From assembly GCA_902702965.1 (NCBI GenBank), contig CACRXP010000694.1:149435-213434 (forward strand): a DNA stretch of 64,000 nt, in the 5' to 3' direction. The position numbers and the translations under genes were made by a program. This document shows positions 1 to 13,300 of this stretch, piece by piece; position 1 is the stretch's first letter, and each line of letters opens with the position of its first letter. This DNA comes from Spirometra erinaceieuropaei (taxonomy: Eukaryota > Platyhelminthes > Cestoda > Diphyllobothriidea > Diphyllobothriidae). The notes under the pieces were generated by a model. It saw only the letters and a program-made list of their open reading frames with translations. It did no database searches and was not told the DNA's origin.

Positions 1-395
1 CTTTGACTCAGGGTTATAATACGTTTTACTAATTAACTATGTAAGTAGGAGACACATCCAAGTGCTGACTTACCAGAAAGAAAGTATAATAAAACAATAA
101 AATATACCCTTCAGAAGACCTAATGGCATTTGTCACTCTCAGTAGACGACGATTTTATTTTAGTAGATAAAAATTTGTCAAAAGCAATGGCCTGTTGCTT
201 TCTAATTTCCTCAGAAATTAACTACGCACTTTAAGTAGATCAGTATGTTTCCTTGCTCGCGCTCACTTCTCCATCTTATGACAACACGACGAGTTGCTGT
301 TTCGTGATTTGAGAAAAGCAAAAAAAGCCTAAATATATCTTCCATTCTTGTCTCAGTACCGCATGGAAAACATTTGTTTACCTATTTCCACAGAT
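1..395. other. Upstream flank of the guanylate cyclase gene
   Basis: AT-rich sequence with no open frame or repeat that I recognise. A pyrimidine tract ending in CAG at 391-393 lies directly before the signal-peptide ATG (396). It could be a splice acceptor for an untranslated leader exon or a spliced leader. No promoter motif can be called with confidence. Confidence 0.4.
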
Positions 396-537
396 ATGAA
401 GGAGACAACGCAACATTTTCTTCTGACGCTCGTTCTTGCATTCGTCTTGGCTGCTCTGTCGGGGGCGCAGCAAATGAATCATTTCTGTTATTCGTCCTCT
501 TCGGATGCCGCCAATCCAGGCACTTTACCCTGTCCAG
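396..537 (+). CDS. Guanylate cyclase exon 1 (signal peptide), provisional
   Basis: ATG at 396 opens a typical signal peptide: MKETTQHF, a hydrophobic core [16 protein letters not shown], then a likely cleavage before QQMNHFC. The frame runs to TGT CCA G followed by a GTACGT donor at 538, leaving phase 1. An upstream in-frame ATG at 363 would make a poorer signal. It is assigned to this gene because it is on the same strand, lies upstream, and has the phase used by the other ectodomain exons. The link is inferred, not shown. Confidence 0.55.
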
Positions 538-3500
538 GTACGTTCATGCAATCGAAGGCGGGCCTTTCTATTTGGAATTCGGCCGAAATTCTTGCTGACA
601 ACCAATCAGTAATGCTGGTTTTTTAAGATCTGCATGACCTCCACACACACACATACTATCTGAAGTCATTTAGACAGGCTCGGGAAAAAAGGTGTAGACA
701 CGCAGAAATTTGATCTTTCCGATGGGCTGGGAGTCTTAATCTGTGCACAACTCAATTTTCTCAAAGTTAGGTTTTTGGCGTTTAATGAATGTGATCGGGG
801 ATCTAGCTAATGCACAGCCTTTGCGGACTGAACTTTTTTAAATTGCGGAAACACGGCGACCGAAATGTCACTGTCTTAAGTATACATTGATAATACCCTT
901 CCTCAAAGTACTTGCTTGTGATGATTTAGGCAGTGTATTGAAGGCGTGACATCTAGTATGAACGGTGGACTTTTAGGGTGACCAACCATGTCAAGAGTCC
1001 TTAAAAATGACATTTAGGTTTGGCCAATTTTTTGAACTAGTTTTGGACGGTAGAAAAGAAGAAGAGCCGGAGGTCGACAACAAAGATGGCGGTGCGGGTG
1101 GTGGTGGTGGGAGGCGGAGGAGGGTTTGGGGCGGTGGTGGCAGATGCTGGGGCCGAAAAAGCTCAAGAAGACAAAAAACGATGGGGAAGAAGAGGAGTAA
1201 GATGCCCAAGAATAAATAAATAGAAGACTAGAGTGAGCAAAGAGGAGATCAAAACAAAGGGGGCACGACTGTGTGGAGAAAAAATCTTTTGGATTTTGAT
1301 CAGAGACTTTACCAAATGATTTCTTTGCGTACTTTGTTGTTGTAATTTTTCTGCACGGATTTGGTTAAAGTAACGAGAACTCTTTGGGATTTTCATGAAG
1401 CCATATCGTATTTAGTAAATCGCGATAATTAGGAGCGTTAGCTTTCACGGTGAAACATATTTTAACGTCATGTTATTTGTACTGGTAAACTTTAAAAAAC
1501 ATTAAAATGACCAAATATCAATACTTCCCTCAGCCTTGAGTTCCCCATGTCATGCCTTGAAACAGGAAGGCAAGAGTTACTTTACAAGTTGCAGAAAAAG
1601 AAACAGTGATTTATCAGGATAATACTGCACCATCTCCCCATATCATCATTTACATAGAATAATGTGTGGTTGAAAGTAGTCATTATACTGCTCCAACCGT
1701 GAAATCCACAATGCCCACATTTAGAGATATTTTGCAATTACTCAAAGATGCCATTTCAACGATGAGACACATTGCGTAATTTATTAAGAAAAAATGGTTT
1801 TAGACATTAACACTTCTCGCCTGACATGCCGTATTTGATTTATTACGAGAGGATTTATTTTTCATTGTCTTTTTTTCGCAATGGCACAAAGTTCATGTCA
1901 TTCTGGTGTTGGGTCGAGGCTTGACTTTATGAAAGAAAGGACTGTGAAACAATAAGTTCTAGGTGCGACATAAAACTTATTAAAAAGAAGTCCACTAACT
2001 GGAGAGGAATAGCGATGCGACACCACATCTGGCAAACCCTCTACAAATAACTAATTTAATGTAAGCACGTTCACATTGTCCCGGTACAGAGTAAAATACT
2101 CTTTTCATTGATTGGTTGCTACTGTACAGTGAGTGACCGAACTCATGAAATGTTGGCCAAAATTCTCAAGTGCGTTTTCGATTTCGAAGGATTACTTATT
2201 CGGGGTTGTAATATTGATTATCTAGCGGCATAATCCAGTAAAGGTTGGGACTCGCCAAGATTTCGGATTTTGAATGCACTTCTTTTCGATATCCTACAGG
2301 AACCACACTCAGTAAAAAATGACTACTTAGGTATCATGCATTTTCGCAATGATTTTCGATGGCCATATAAATTCAAATATATTCCATAGAAAACATGTAC
2401 AAAATTGGCTTTCTTCTGCCATTTGATGGCAACTTCCGTCGACTTTATATTTTATACTTGAAAACAGGGTATATTTAGGTTTTAAAAACGTTTTCCAATT
2501 CCCAAATAATTTTAGGCCAGATCAGTCGTTGCATTAGCGTCTAGCGATTTCAGTCGGCAAGGCATATGCTTTTTGCGTAAGGCAAATAATTTATTCCTCT
2601 ATGCCTCTAAGAAGACATCATTTAGAGAACGGGAAATTTTACAATGAGTGCGGATTATGCTGTACATTTTATGAGAAGCATTGGTAAACGGACAGGTACG
2701 ATGCTGCATGAATGTACATTGCACAGTCTTAAAAATTGTATCATTGGGAACTTTTTAAAACTTTAATATACCCCGTCTTCAAGTATAAAATATAAAATTG
2801 ACCTTATTTGCTACCGAATGAGTAGGAGAAAGTATATTTTGTGCATGCTTTCTATAAAATCTATTTGAATTTAGATGATCATCAAAAATCAGTGCGGAAA
2901 ATTCATGCTAAATAAGTTGTCATTTTTTACTGAGTGTGGCTCCTGGAGGAGAGCGAAAAGAGTGCATTCAAAAGCCGACATCCTGGCGAGTTTGAACTAT
3001 TACTCGATTATGTCGCTAGAAAATCAGTACTATATCTCCGACTAAGTAATCTTTCGAAATCGAAAAGGCATTTTAGAATTTCGGCCAACAATTCCTGAGA
3101 TCGGTCACTCACTGTATATTACAAATACGACCGATTTATTTTAGCGATTATCCTTACGAAGTTGTCTGCGCATTCTCTGTCTAGACTAGGCTTTACATCC
3201 TGTTTCACATCACTTGTCCACTTTTCGAAGTCATTGAGTATAAATCTGAAAAGGGTGCCCTAATTATTTAATCAGGGCCTGCGCATCTGTTAGATATTGC
3301 TCCGGAAGATACATTTTAAAAGCGGACCGCATGAAGCAGAGTTGGGCAGTTTTCTGCTCAGTCACTTATCGTGTTCTTTGATGTCTCCATAATATTAAGT
3401 TCCTAAAGCCTCTGTTGGATCTGGTCGCGAGCATGCTCTCAGCTTGTAAACTTCTGAGCATGCGGCCTGCTCGAAACGAATAGCGCACAACCGTCAGTGT

Positions 3501-6500
3501 TTGCCGAGGGGTGGGACAGTGCATGAGAAGCCTAAAGAGAAAAGTCCGGAACCGTCGTTTCGGTCTGTTCGCACTCATCAGCAAACCAAAATGCAATACC
3601 ATGTCAAACGATATCGGAGACAAGACATTTGAAAGACGGATGTCCGAAAACTTGACCAGAAGTTTGCACTTTCTGATGGCTGGCCCCTCAAATGCATAAC
3701 TCTGCATGCCTAATTCGTTAAGTCGTCAAAAGTGTTCTTTTGGTTATTTTTTTAATAAAATTGCCGCTATCAAACGGATTCAGCTAGCTCCTTCATTCCG
3801 AGCCGCTCAGCTGTAACGTCTATCGGTCCCTCTCCTGCCAACATGCCCACTATTACACTGTCTGGGGAGATTATCATCTCTTTAACTGGCCGTCATCGGT
3901 CTTCATCTGGGTCCGGGGTTTGAGGTTATATCTACTGAATTTCTTTTACCGTGCCTGATCGATCTCATTAAATGTTGGCCAAATTCTGGAATGCGTTTCC
4001 GATTAGGAAGGATTACTTAAGTGAGGTTGTTATACTGATTATTATGCTGCATAACCCTATAACATTTCGGATTTGCCAAGATGTCGGATTTCGATTGCAC
4101 TTTTTTGACCATCTGCAGAAACCACGCTCAGTATAAAAGATGATTACGTAAGTGGCGTACATTGTTCCTATTGATTTCTGATGATCTTATAAATTCAAAT
4201 ATATTTTATAGAAAACATACAGAAAAATATGCTATCTTTTACTCCTTTAGTAAAAAATAACATTTTCTTCATATTTTATGCCCGAATAAAGTGTGTATTT
4301 AGGTTTTAAAAAGTTTCTAATCATGAGATTTTAAAACCATGCAATTTCCATGCATATAGGATCGCACATGTCCGTTTACCAATGCTCCTCATGAAATATA
4401 AAACACAGTACAGGTCCATTGCAAAATTTAATGAAATCTATGCGGCATCTTCTTAAAGGCATAGAGGAATATATGGTTTTCCTTACGCGGAAGGTATGCC
4501 CCTTGCTAAATACTGATGCAAGGGCAGATCAGGCTGGAAATTATTCGGGAATTTGGGAACTTTCTAAAACGAAAATATACATTTTTTCGGGCAGAAAATA
4601 TAAAGACAATGTGATTTTCTACAAACTGAGCAAATCGAAACATATGTCTGTGCATGTTCTCTATAAAATGTGTTTGAACTTATGAGACCATCAAAAATCA
4701 GTAGGAAAAATGGAACCTATCTGAGTAATCATTTTTTACCGACTGTGGTTTCTGCAGAAGGTCAAAAAGAAGTGCATTGAAAAGCCGACATCCTGGCAAG
4801 TCCGAAATGTTATAGGATTATGCTGCATGATAATCACTCTAACAAGTAATCCTTCCTAAACGGAAACGCATTCCAGAATTTGGCCAACATTTCATGAGAT
4901 CGGTCACGCAATGTATGCCATTCAGAGACCAATTTCCTCCCTGGGATATTCGTTTACCCCAGTGCTGCAGACTCCCGAAAGAAATTCGTTTCTTCTTCAT
5001 GAAAATTCAATGCATGATTTCCGAGATTCGAAATATTTACACACTAGAAAACAGTAGCTGCTTTTTCCAAATCCAAAATCCTCTTGTTTGCACTTGTACG
5101 CCCTCTGCTGCAATGGATTTTCTTATGCCTCCCTCAAAATTGACGTTTACTTACCTAACCGGCTGCAGAATGAACTGCGGGTTCTGATGACGATCTTCCT
5201 CTACGTCGTAGAGCCACAAGCGACCTTTGACCCAATTATAGGAACTGGGTTTGATCTCAATCGGACAGGGCCCCCGACTTGAATACGACCGCTACACAGA
5301 GGCAAAACAGTTATAAACATCCATTTTAGTCCCGATTTATTGTCAAANNNNNNNNNNNNNNNNNNNNNNNNNNNNNNNNNNNNNNNNNNNNNNNNNNNNN
5401 NNNNNNNNNNNNNNNNNNNNNNNNNNNNNNNNNNNNNNNNNNNNNNNNNNNNNNNNNNNNNNNNNNNNNNNNNNNNNNNNNNNNNNNNNNNNNNNNNNNN
5501 NNNNNNNNNNNNNNNNNNNNNNNNNNNNNNNNNNNNNNNNNNNNNNNNNNNNNNNNNNNNNNNNNNNNNNNNNNNNNNNNNNNNNNNNNNNNNNNNNNNN
5601 NNNNNNNNNNNNNNNNNNCGGTATATTGGACCTTAGCATTACCTCGGCCTTTGTTGCTTTATTAGTAGCGGAGCTGCGGCAAAACAATTCTGTGAATCCA
5701 CGCCCTGCACCGCGCCTTACTCGCCGGATGTCTGCTGTCTCTGGCGCGTGAGCGTTCATTCCTGCCCCATGTCTAAAGAAATAACCAACGCGACTGTTTG
5801 TGGACCCTGGATTCCCGACAACGGTATCATCGCCGGCTACATGACACCGCAACATGGGCTTGTCTCACAAGAGAACTGGACGATTGCAGTGGAGCGTAAG
5901 TTTCTTTATGTTTATCCATTTCGTGTGATTTATAAGGTCCCCTCGAGCTACCCTAAGCTACTGAGCCAGCGCCTGCTAGCAACAGCAGAAGCTGCCGCCA
6001 TCAGGTTACGAAAACCGACCCTATGCGCCCAGAAGAACCTCCTTCAGGCTCCGGGCTTACCGTGGTCAAAGGTTGACTAACCACATACAACTTTCTGCGC
6101 CCTTCCGCTCTTGCCCAGCCTGGAATTTAAAAACTCACTTTTATCGATTTTTTCACTCATTGTACCCCGTCCCACATAACTGAACTGGCCTGACGAGAAG
6201 TTATCGAAAGCAACGTTCGCTCGCCACTTTGTCTTCTGAATATAGCTATGGGGATTTTCACATTTCTAAAACAACATTTCTACTTCTTAAGGACAGTAGG
6301 CATTTTGTTGAGCTACTAAGGCAGAAATTAAATCAACCAACACAAAAAGGAATTGAATCAAGGTGTAGTCCCTTTGCAAAGAGTAGAGACAAACTTCTGG
6401 TGACCCGATTGACATAATTTGGTTCTTAATCATCAGCTGCATTCCTTTTTCAAGCGAATGGTTATTTGGAGTGATGTGAGCGTGCTCTACTTGGAGATTG

Positions 6501-7354
6501 GTTGCCCAAACGATAAAGGGTAGAGGGCTCAGTCAAAACTGCGCTCCCAGTGAAGTTAGTAGGAGTGTCGGTATGACACCATTCAGGTATCCTTCGAAAA
6601 CTAGAAGTGTCCGGTTATTCTTGGCAGCACAATAAAGACTGATATTACCTCAGAATGCTCGAACCTTCTTCAAGCTAGCTTAATCACAGAAGGCGTACTG
6701 ACCACTCGATGCGATGTAAGACTCCAAACATACGTCTTTACAGGCCAATATATGGCCGTAAAAATCAATAACCAAGCAGTAATACCAAAAAAGCACTGGC
6801 ATTGATGGTGGTGGTGTTCGTCGTCGTCGTCGTCGTCGCCATATTTGACTCTAAGGGAAGTATGCGTATCTTCCTTTTATATAAAAGTCAAGAATTTCAA
6901 CAGCAGTATAGGGAAAAATTTCTTAACTCGGCATCTGTTTATCCTATGCATTTAAACCAAAGTTGCAGTAGTGAACTTTCCTTCACGTTATCTGGTGTGA
7001 AGCCAAGGAGATGTACGACGGCCAGTTTAGTAGTAGCCAGTTTTCGGGGTCTTTTTGAATTCAGAGGCTGTTTCGTATCCCCCGACACCAATCTGTGTGC
7101 CCATTAATTCAGAGTTGCCATCAAGCCCACAACAAAAGAAACGATCTATGATACTATGACAATGCTACTTGCAGCTGCCTTGCGGTCTTGTTTACGTGTT
7201 GGAAGTTTTAAATCGATTCATGTAACTGGGGAACTAAGCGGCACTGTTGATATGACTAATGACGGCAGACCGTTCAACCATGTTAAATTTATCATTATCC
7301 AACATGATTTGGCTGACGATACAAGCGAAGATGCGAGTTCCAGGAACTAGCCGA

Positions 7355-7385
<31 letters not shown>

Positions 7386-10300
7386 AAGCGATCGCTGGGA
7401 CAAGGGCTTTATCGGCTTGACTTTTCGGATTCTCACTTGAACCCATCATCAGAGACAGTGGCAGAAACGGATGATCCGTACACAGGAAGTTACGGCATTT
7501 ATAGGATGCAGTCGCTAGGCTACCGCATACCTATAATAATTAACCGAGCTCCCCTTCATTAAGAATTGCTACCCGCAGGTGCGCTAATTGCTTTATGGCC
7601 GGCATGCAAGTTGTTAATTGCCGAAATGTCATCACCCGTGTTGGATGCTGGCGTGATGACTGTCCGGCCATCTGGCTCACCGGCTTGCGCGCTCCCTGAA
7701 TGGTCATTTACTTTGACCAGCCTATGCCTCAGCACGGAAAACGGAGTGGGGATGTCGTTTCATTTGTTGATAGACTCAGGTCCCGTGAGCCATGACTCAA
7801 GGAACTCGCGGCTCACGCGGTTATCACCTCACGGGCGAATTTTGGCCTCATGGAACTTGAATGCGTGGTCGGGTTTCATCGAATGGGCCACGATCTGAAA
7901 GTTGACGTCATTTATTCACACCGTTGCCGCGTAATCGGCCATTCGCGTCCGGAGCAGTCTTCCAGTTTCTCCGACGTAGTTGCTTTGTCCGCAACTACAC
8001 TAGATCCAGTAAACGACTCCAGATGGTTCTTGTCGTGGCAGTGGGTCTTTTGGTATCATCACCTGACGCCTTATGGTGTCCTCCGGGGTGTGGGCAACTC
8101 CAACCCCAAGTGGTGCGAGAAGGCGACTAACGGCCTCGGAGACGTTCTTGATGTACGGGATCGCTCGCCAGAATAAGGGATCGATACGATTTTGTTTCTC
8201 GTCTCGTTTGCGCATGCACCGGTTAAAGAAGTTACGCAGGTAACCATTTTCCCTGAAAACCCGTCGAAGATATTGGGATTCGGCAACCTTGTCTTCCGGT
8301 TCCCTGCAGTGCGTCTCAACACGCCAATATAGTGTTCTTACGCAACTGCGTTTGTGGCTGATCGGGTCGTTGCTGTTGAAGTTCAGTTCGTGTTGGTCGC
8401 TCTTCTGAACACTTTGGTCTTTAGGCCACCACAATCTTTGCAACGGACGAGGACGTCAAGGAATGATTTATTACGGAGCCGCGTCCGGGGATGTTGCCAG
8501 CGTCAAGTTCAGCCTACCACACTCCACTGGTGTAAACCAATTCGACCCAGGTTTTGCAATGACTGCTTTGGGATAGACCAATAAGCCATCACAAACGAAA
8601 CTTCACAGTCAGTTGATTTTCTTGAAGTCCATATTAACCGTTAGTTCCGCATGAGTGTAATCGATTGTATTGGGGCTTTGAGTCATTCACTTGCTGAACG
8701 GGTGATGGATGTGCTGATTTCCTAAGATCTCCAAGTCTGGGATTCTGGGCCTGAAACTATGACGACAATGAAACAACAATCAAACCGTTTAACCATTTTA
8801 GTTTGCATTTTGCTGTCAGCTCAAAGTCAGGTACGACTACCTGAGTCGTGGACGCTAGTAGTCATTGAAAACCACTGAGCTGTTGGACTCTTGTTTACGC
8901 CTCATCAGTCGGCTTGTAGCTAAGTTATACAAGGCTAGCGGCGACAAACTCGTTAGTCCACCCTCCCCTGATTCGTTTCTAACATCGTGTGTCAACCATA
9001 GGAGCAGACATCTGTCCGTTCTACCCCGCTGCTGGTGAATCCACTATTTTTTTTCATTCAACAGGGCTTGTGGTGGACGGAAACACAACACTCATTGGTG
9101 TCTTCTCGATCGGTTCACTGAAGATTATCACATCGACCAACATTAATGTGATCAAGAGAGCAGGTAAATACTGCGTTTTTTTTTCTTATTTTGACAAACC
9201 GGTTAAGGGTCAATAAAACTGGAACCTTCTGCTTTTCCCTTTCCCCTCTATAGTCTGCGGCGACGGGTACTGTGATGACTCACAAAACGAGACCTGCGTC
9301 ACCTGCCAGGCCGACTGCAAGGCCTGCAGCCTGGAAGCCCGTATCGCCGGTGCAATCATTGCAGTCGTCATCTTGATCGTCCTTGCCATCGGTGCAACCG
9401 GCCTGGTAAGGAACCAATGCTTGCATAATAATTCTGCCAGCTTAAGTCTATAAGGACAGCTGTTCTGTAGTGCTACAGTTAGTGACCTAACTCATGAGGC
9501 GTGTCAAAATTTACGAATGATTGCCAATCACTCGCAAACCGACACCATTGCAGCCGTCCGAGTTCTATGTTAATTAAGTACAAGTTTAAAGGAATTAAAG
9601 CATAAAAGAACTATTAAAGGCAGTGTTGCGTTATTTAGAAATGCCGATTTGTTTTAAAAAGCGCAATATCCCGAAAAGGTCAGAAATGGCTCTAATTTAG
9701 TAAACTTCGTTCTTAGATGTATAGAATGTATTCTCAAACCAAAAACGTAGTGAATATGAAGGCCAAAATATAATAACGCCTACTAGTAGTGTTTCAGTAT
9801 AGTTATCTTTGAATATCGTTTAATAATTAGTGTGATTTCATATATGACGGTGTGTCAACTGCCTACATTCTGAGTATACATTCCAACACAGTTTTCCAGG
9901 GATTCGTGTTATCCTTGACTCGTTTGTGTTAAGTGAGATGGAATTCAACATGAGAATCAGGATTCTGCATGATTTCACCGATGGGGACGTCGTAGGAACA
10001 AAAGTTTCCATAAAGTAACGTGCCATGAGGTCGGTCGGTGCTTAATAAAATTAAATAGAACTGACAGGCGTGATCGTAAACATACCATTATGTGAAAGGA
10101 GGAAGTCCGTCGGAAATAGAGTTTTGCTCGTAAATTTTTGAGCTGGTTGCACCAACTTTTACTACTTCATACTACTCCAATTATTCAGCATACCATTATG
10201 TGTTTATAGAGAGAACTTTTCTTCCATTAAATTAATTTACACTTCTCGTTTGTTTGGGATTACGCTGAGTTTCCGATCGCCTTCGAGATATTACTGAATA

Positions 10301-13300
10301 CCTCATGATTTTTAGTTTTTTTACCCGATCGTCCATAAAGGCAGATTCTGAATTCCCTGTCTGTTGAGAACTTTAATATAAGCTTATTCTTGAAGGCATT
10401 TACCGAATTAGTGTAGTTCTACTATGCCTACGGATAATTCTGATGGGGGAGCTGAAATGAGATAGCCTCATTGAGATTCACGACTGTAGACATGAATATC
10501 AGCGTCCCGTAGCCTGATAGCTTGAACGAGGAGTAGGGATGTCACATAGGTCTCGACAGACTCCACCCCTTCTTATTAGCTTCCAGGCCAGTAGGGCAAC
10601 AGTGAATGCTTTAGGTCTCTACATCGTCCCACGTTTACCTTAACTTGGACAAAAGACACTGAAAAGAGCCTTTTGTGAATTGTTGAATGTTAACGACGAT
10701 AGGTAATCATAGTCCCGGTTATTTGAAAGTCGTGTTCAAAGTCGACACGAACCAGCTTCCGTAAGCAAAGCAAGATGAGTCAATAACTTAGAAACTAGAA
10801 GGAGGGGATCAGAATGCAGATCTGGCGGCTAGACCCTGCACCGACGCAGCTAACCAATTCCAGAGCGAAGGCGAATCGTAAGGAAGGGCTCCTGTTTTTC
10901 GATTTTTTTGGATTTGCGATACTTCGAAACACTTCAAAGCGTTTTGTTTGCTGCATTGTCTAGGAGCCAGTTAGTTGCGCTCAAGGAAATTCACCCAGTT
11001 TGATAGGAACTCCCCGGTAAACATGAAATGACAGGTTGATGTCATTAATTGGTGGAAAAGTACTATTTTTGCAGTTTCGCTAATTTGCTGATTGCTTTAC
11101 CAGCGAATAGATAATTGGAATGATTTGTGAATCCCCCTCCAGAGAGAGAGAGAGAGAGAGAGAGAGGAGAACTGAATTTTGGCCTCGAACACCTACACTT
11201 TCAGGAGAGTCGGAAGTATCTCTTATAAAATTACATACTTTCTTTTACTACTCTTATGGCCAGTAGCTAATGAAATAAACCCCATCTTTGGAAAAATACC
11301 AAAATCTACAGACACGTTTTAATTGTTTTGTTAGTGCGTGTTCTGGTCTTAGCATTAGAACCACAAACATCAAAAAAACTTTCGTTTAATAACTGAGTTC
11401 ATCCCTGTTCAATGGCTATCCCACAAAATTATGGATTCAGAATGGTTGGCTGGCGACAACCAATGCGCCAATACAAATCAGGTACTCAACTACAGTCTGA
11501 CCGTTGAGCGAGCCGAGAAGTAGGACTGAAAGAATGAACCTTTGACAAAGTCGATTTCGCTACAGCCGCTTTGCCACTTTTCAACCGGCCATGTTTGGGG
11601 AAGATTTCTTGGGACACTGATATCACACTTACGTAATTTTTAATTTCAGTTCTTCTACCGACGCAGCCGTCTAGCTCTGTGGGACAATTCATGGATTATC
11701 ACAAAGGACCGTGTTTCAGTCAGTAAGTTGTTTACCATTCGCAGGACTGTCTAGCATTCATTCCAGAAAAACTATATTCGGCCAAATATCATTATGCAGC
11801 CGCACCAGAGGCAAACACACCTAGCCGCCTGTAATACGGGACCGGTGGTAGTAGGGTTTTTTACTGGTGGGGCCGGAGAACGCACAGGCGACGAGCTATT
11901 GGGAATGCGCGATTGTACTTTGGGTAGTTTAGAAATAGTTGCCCTAACCCTTAACCCCAACCCCTAATCCTAACTCCTAACCCTAAGCCCCTAGCAGTAT
12001 TGTGTCCATCAGCTGCGGCTGAATAGCCCATCTTACCCATATATTTTACTGACTGTTAATAGGGGAGGGCTTCTTTTCTGTACATGCGATAGCAAATGCC
12101 TCAAAAACCTATTCAAATATATGCAACCTTTGAACACCTTCCACTGAAGATATGCAAGGTTATGTAAATAACAGGAAGAACGTTTACTGTCCGCGACTCC
12201 CGGACTCTTTTAAGTGCCCCTTCTCGGATCCAGAAGTTAGTCAGCGAGAGGAGACACTTTCAATGTATTAACTGGTCGACCAGGTTCCGGCTCTATTGTA
12301 TTCTGCAATGGAAATCGTCGATGGTGACAAACCTTGCGGCTGACATTGTAGCGTTTGGAAACCTCGTTACAGTAATATAAGGCCAAACGCAGACAGTTGT
12401 TCCACGATCAGAAAGTGTGGATCATGTGCCTACTTGACAGGTTTATATACCATATTTCAGAAGGCACAAGGAACGCCTATGGCCTGCCGACGATGGGTGA
12501 TGATCGTGAAACAGTTGTCGGCGTCTGCCATGTTAATACCTTTACGAGCTCTCCATTAACTATTTGTGCTCGTTACTGTCATCAGCCCAGCTGGATGGAG
12601 GTCAGAATGCAAGCAACCCAGCATCAGAGCCAGTCGCAGATAGGGGTAATGGTGGCACAAGGCGTGCGGCATTTATATCACGTGGCTGCCGCCGGACCAT
12701 ATGCGCACTGTAATTAACAACTCTCGCAATTACCGCTGGGGTCGTTATTGATGCGGCGGCGGCTTGTCAGTCCGAGTCCGGGTCCGAGAACCATGACTCG
12801 AGCAGCTCGCGGCTAACGCGGTTGTCACTCCCTGCGAGGATTTCGGCCTCTTGAACTTTGGAAATATGGCCGGGTACCGCCGAGTGTGCCGCCACCTGTA
12901 GCTTGCAGTCCATCGACAAGCGCAATGACCTCCCGGTACCATATTCCGTGCTGAGATTTTCCCTGGGCAGAGGAATCAGTCACGTGAGGAGGGCGCGGGC
13001 GAGCAATTATCACTGTGGCAATGAGCCAATTTGCCGAGCAATCGTCACATCAGCATCCAGCACGGATGACGAAATCACGGCCATTAACGACTCGGACTCG
13101 GACTGGCAAGCCACCACCGCATCAATCACGACCCCAGCGGTGATTGCGAGAGCTGTTAATTACAGTGCGCATACGGTCCCACGGCAGCCACTTGCTATAA
13201 ATACTGCACTCCTTGTGCGACTGTTTCTGATGATGGATTCGAGTGAGAATCCGAAACGTCAGGCCAGAAAATTTCTTGTTCGAGTGATCGCATCTTCGTC

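Larger units (their letters stand above)
538..5347 (+). other. Intron 1 (provisional), repeat-rich
   Basis: About 4.8 kb up to the assembly gap. It holds two foldback elements (2125-3116 and 3947-4915) and a purine/GGT-rich patch near 1060-1150. Short open frames here (for example 3366-3707 minus, and 4894-5187) show no family motif and lie partly in repeats. I see no convincing extra exon, but small ones could be missed. Confidence 0.5.
5896..9001 (+). other. Intron 2 of the guanylate cyclase
   Basis: About 3.1 kb. The right half contains a Penelope-like element remnant (about 7356-8560, minus). From 5896 to about 7350 I see only short unassigned frames and a GTC run near 6815-6840. It ends with an AG at 9000-9001. 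Confidence 0.75.

Noticed and set aside
5088..5282. Possible additional ectodomain exon just before the gap
   Set aside because: The frame is open but no acceptor gives a phase compatible with exon 1 and it ends in a stop without a good donor.
7850..8176. Plus-strand frames over 7.5-8.2 kb
   Set aside because: Antisense to the minus-strand Penelope-like remnant.
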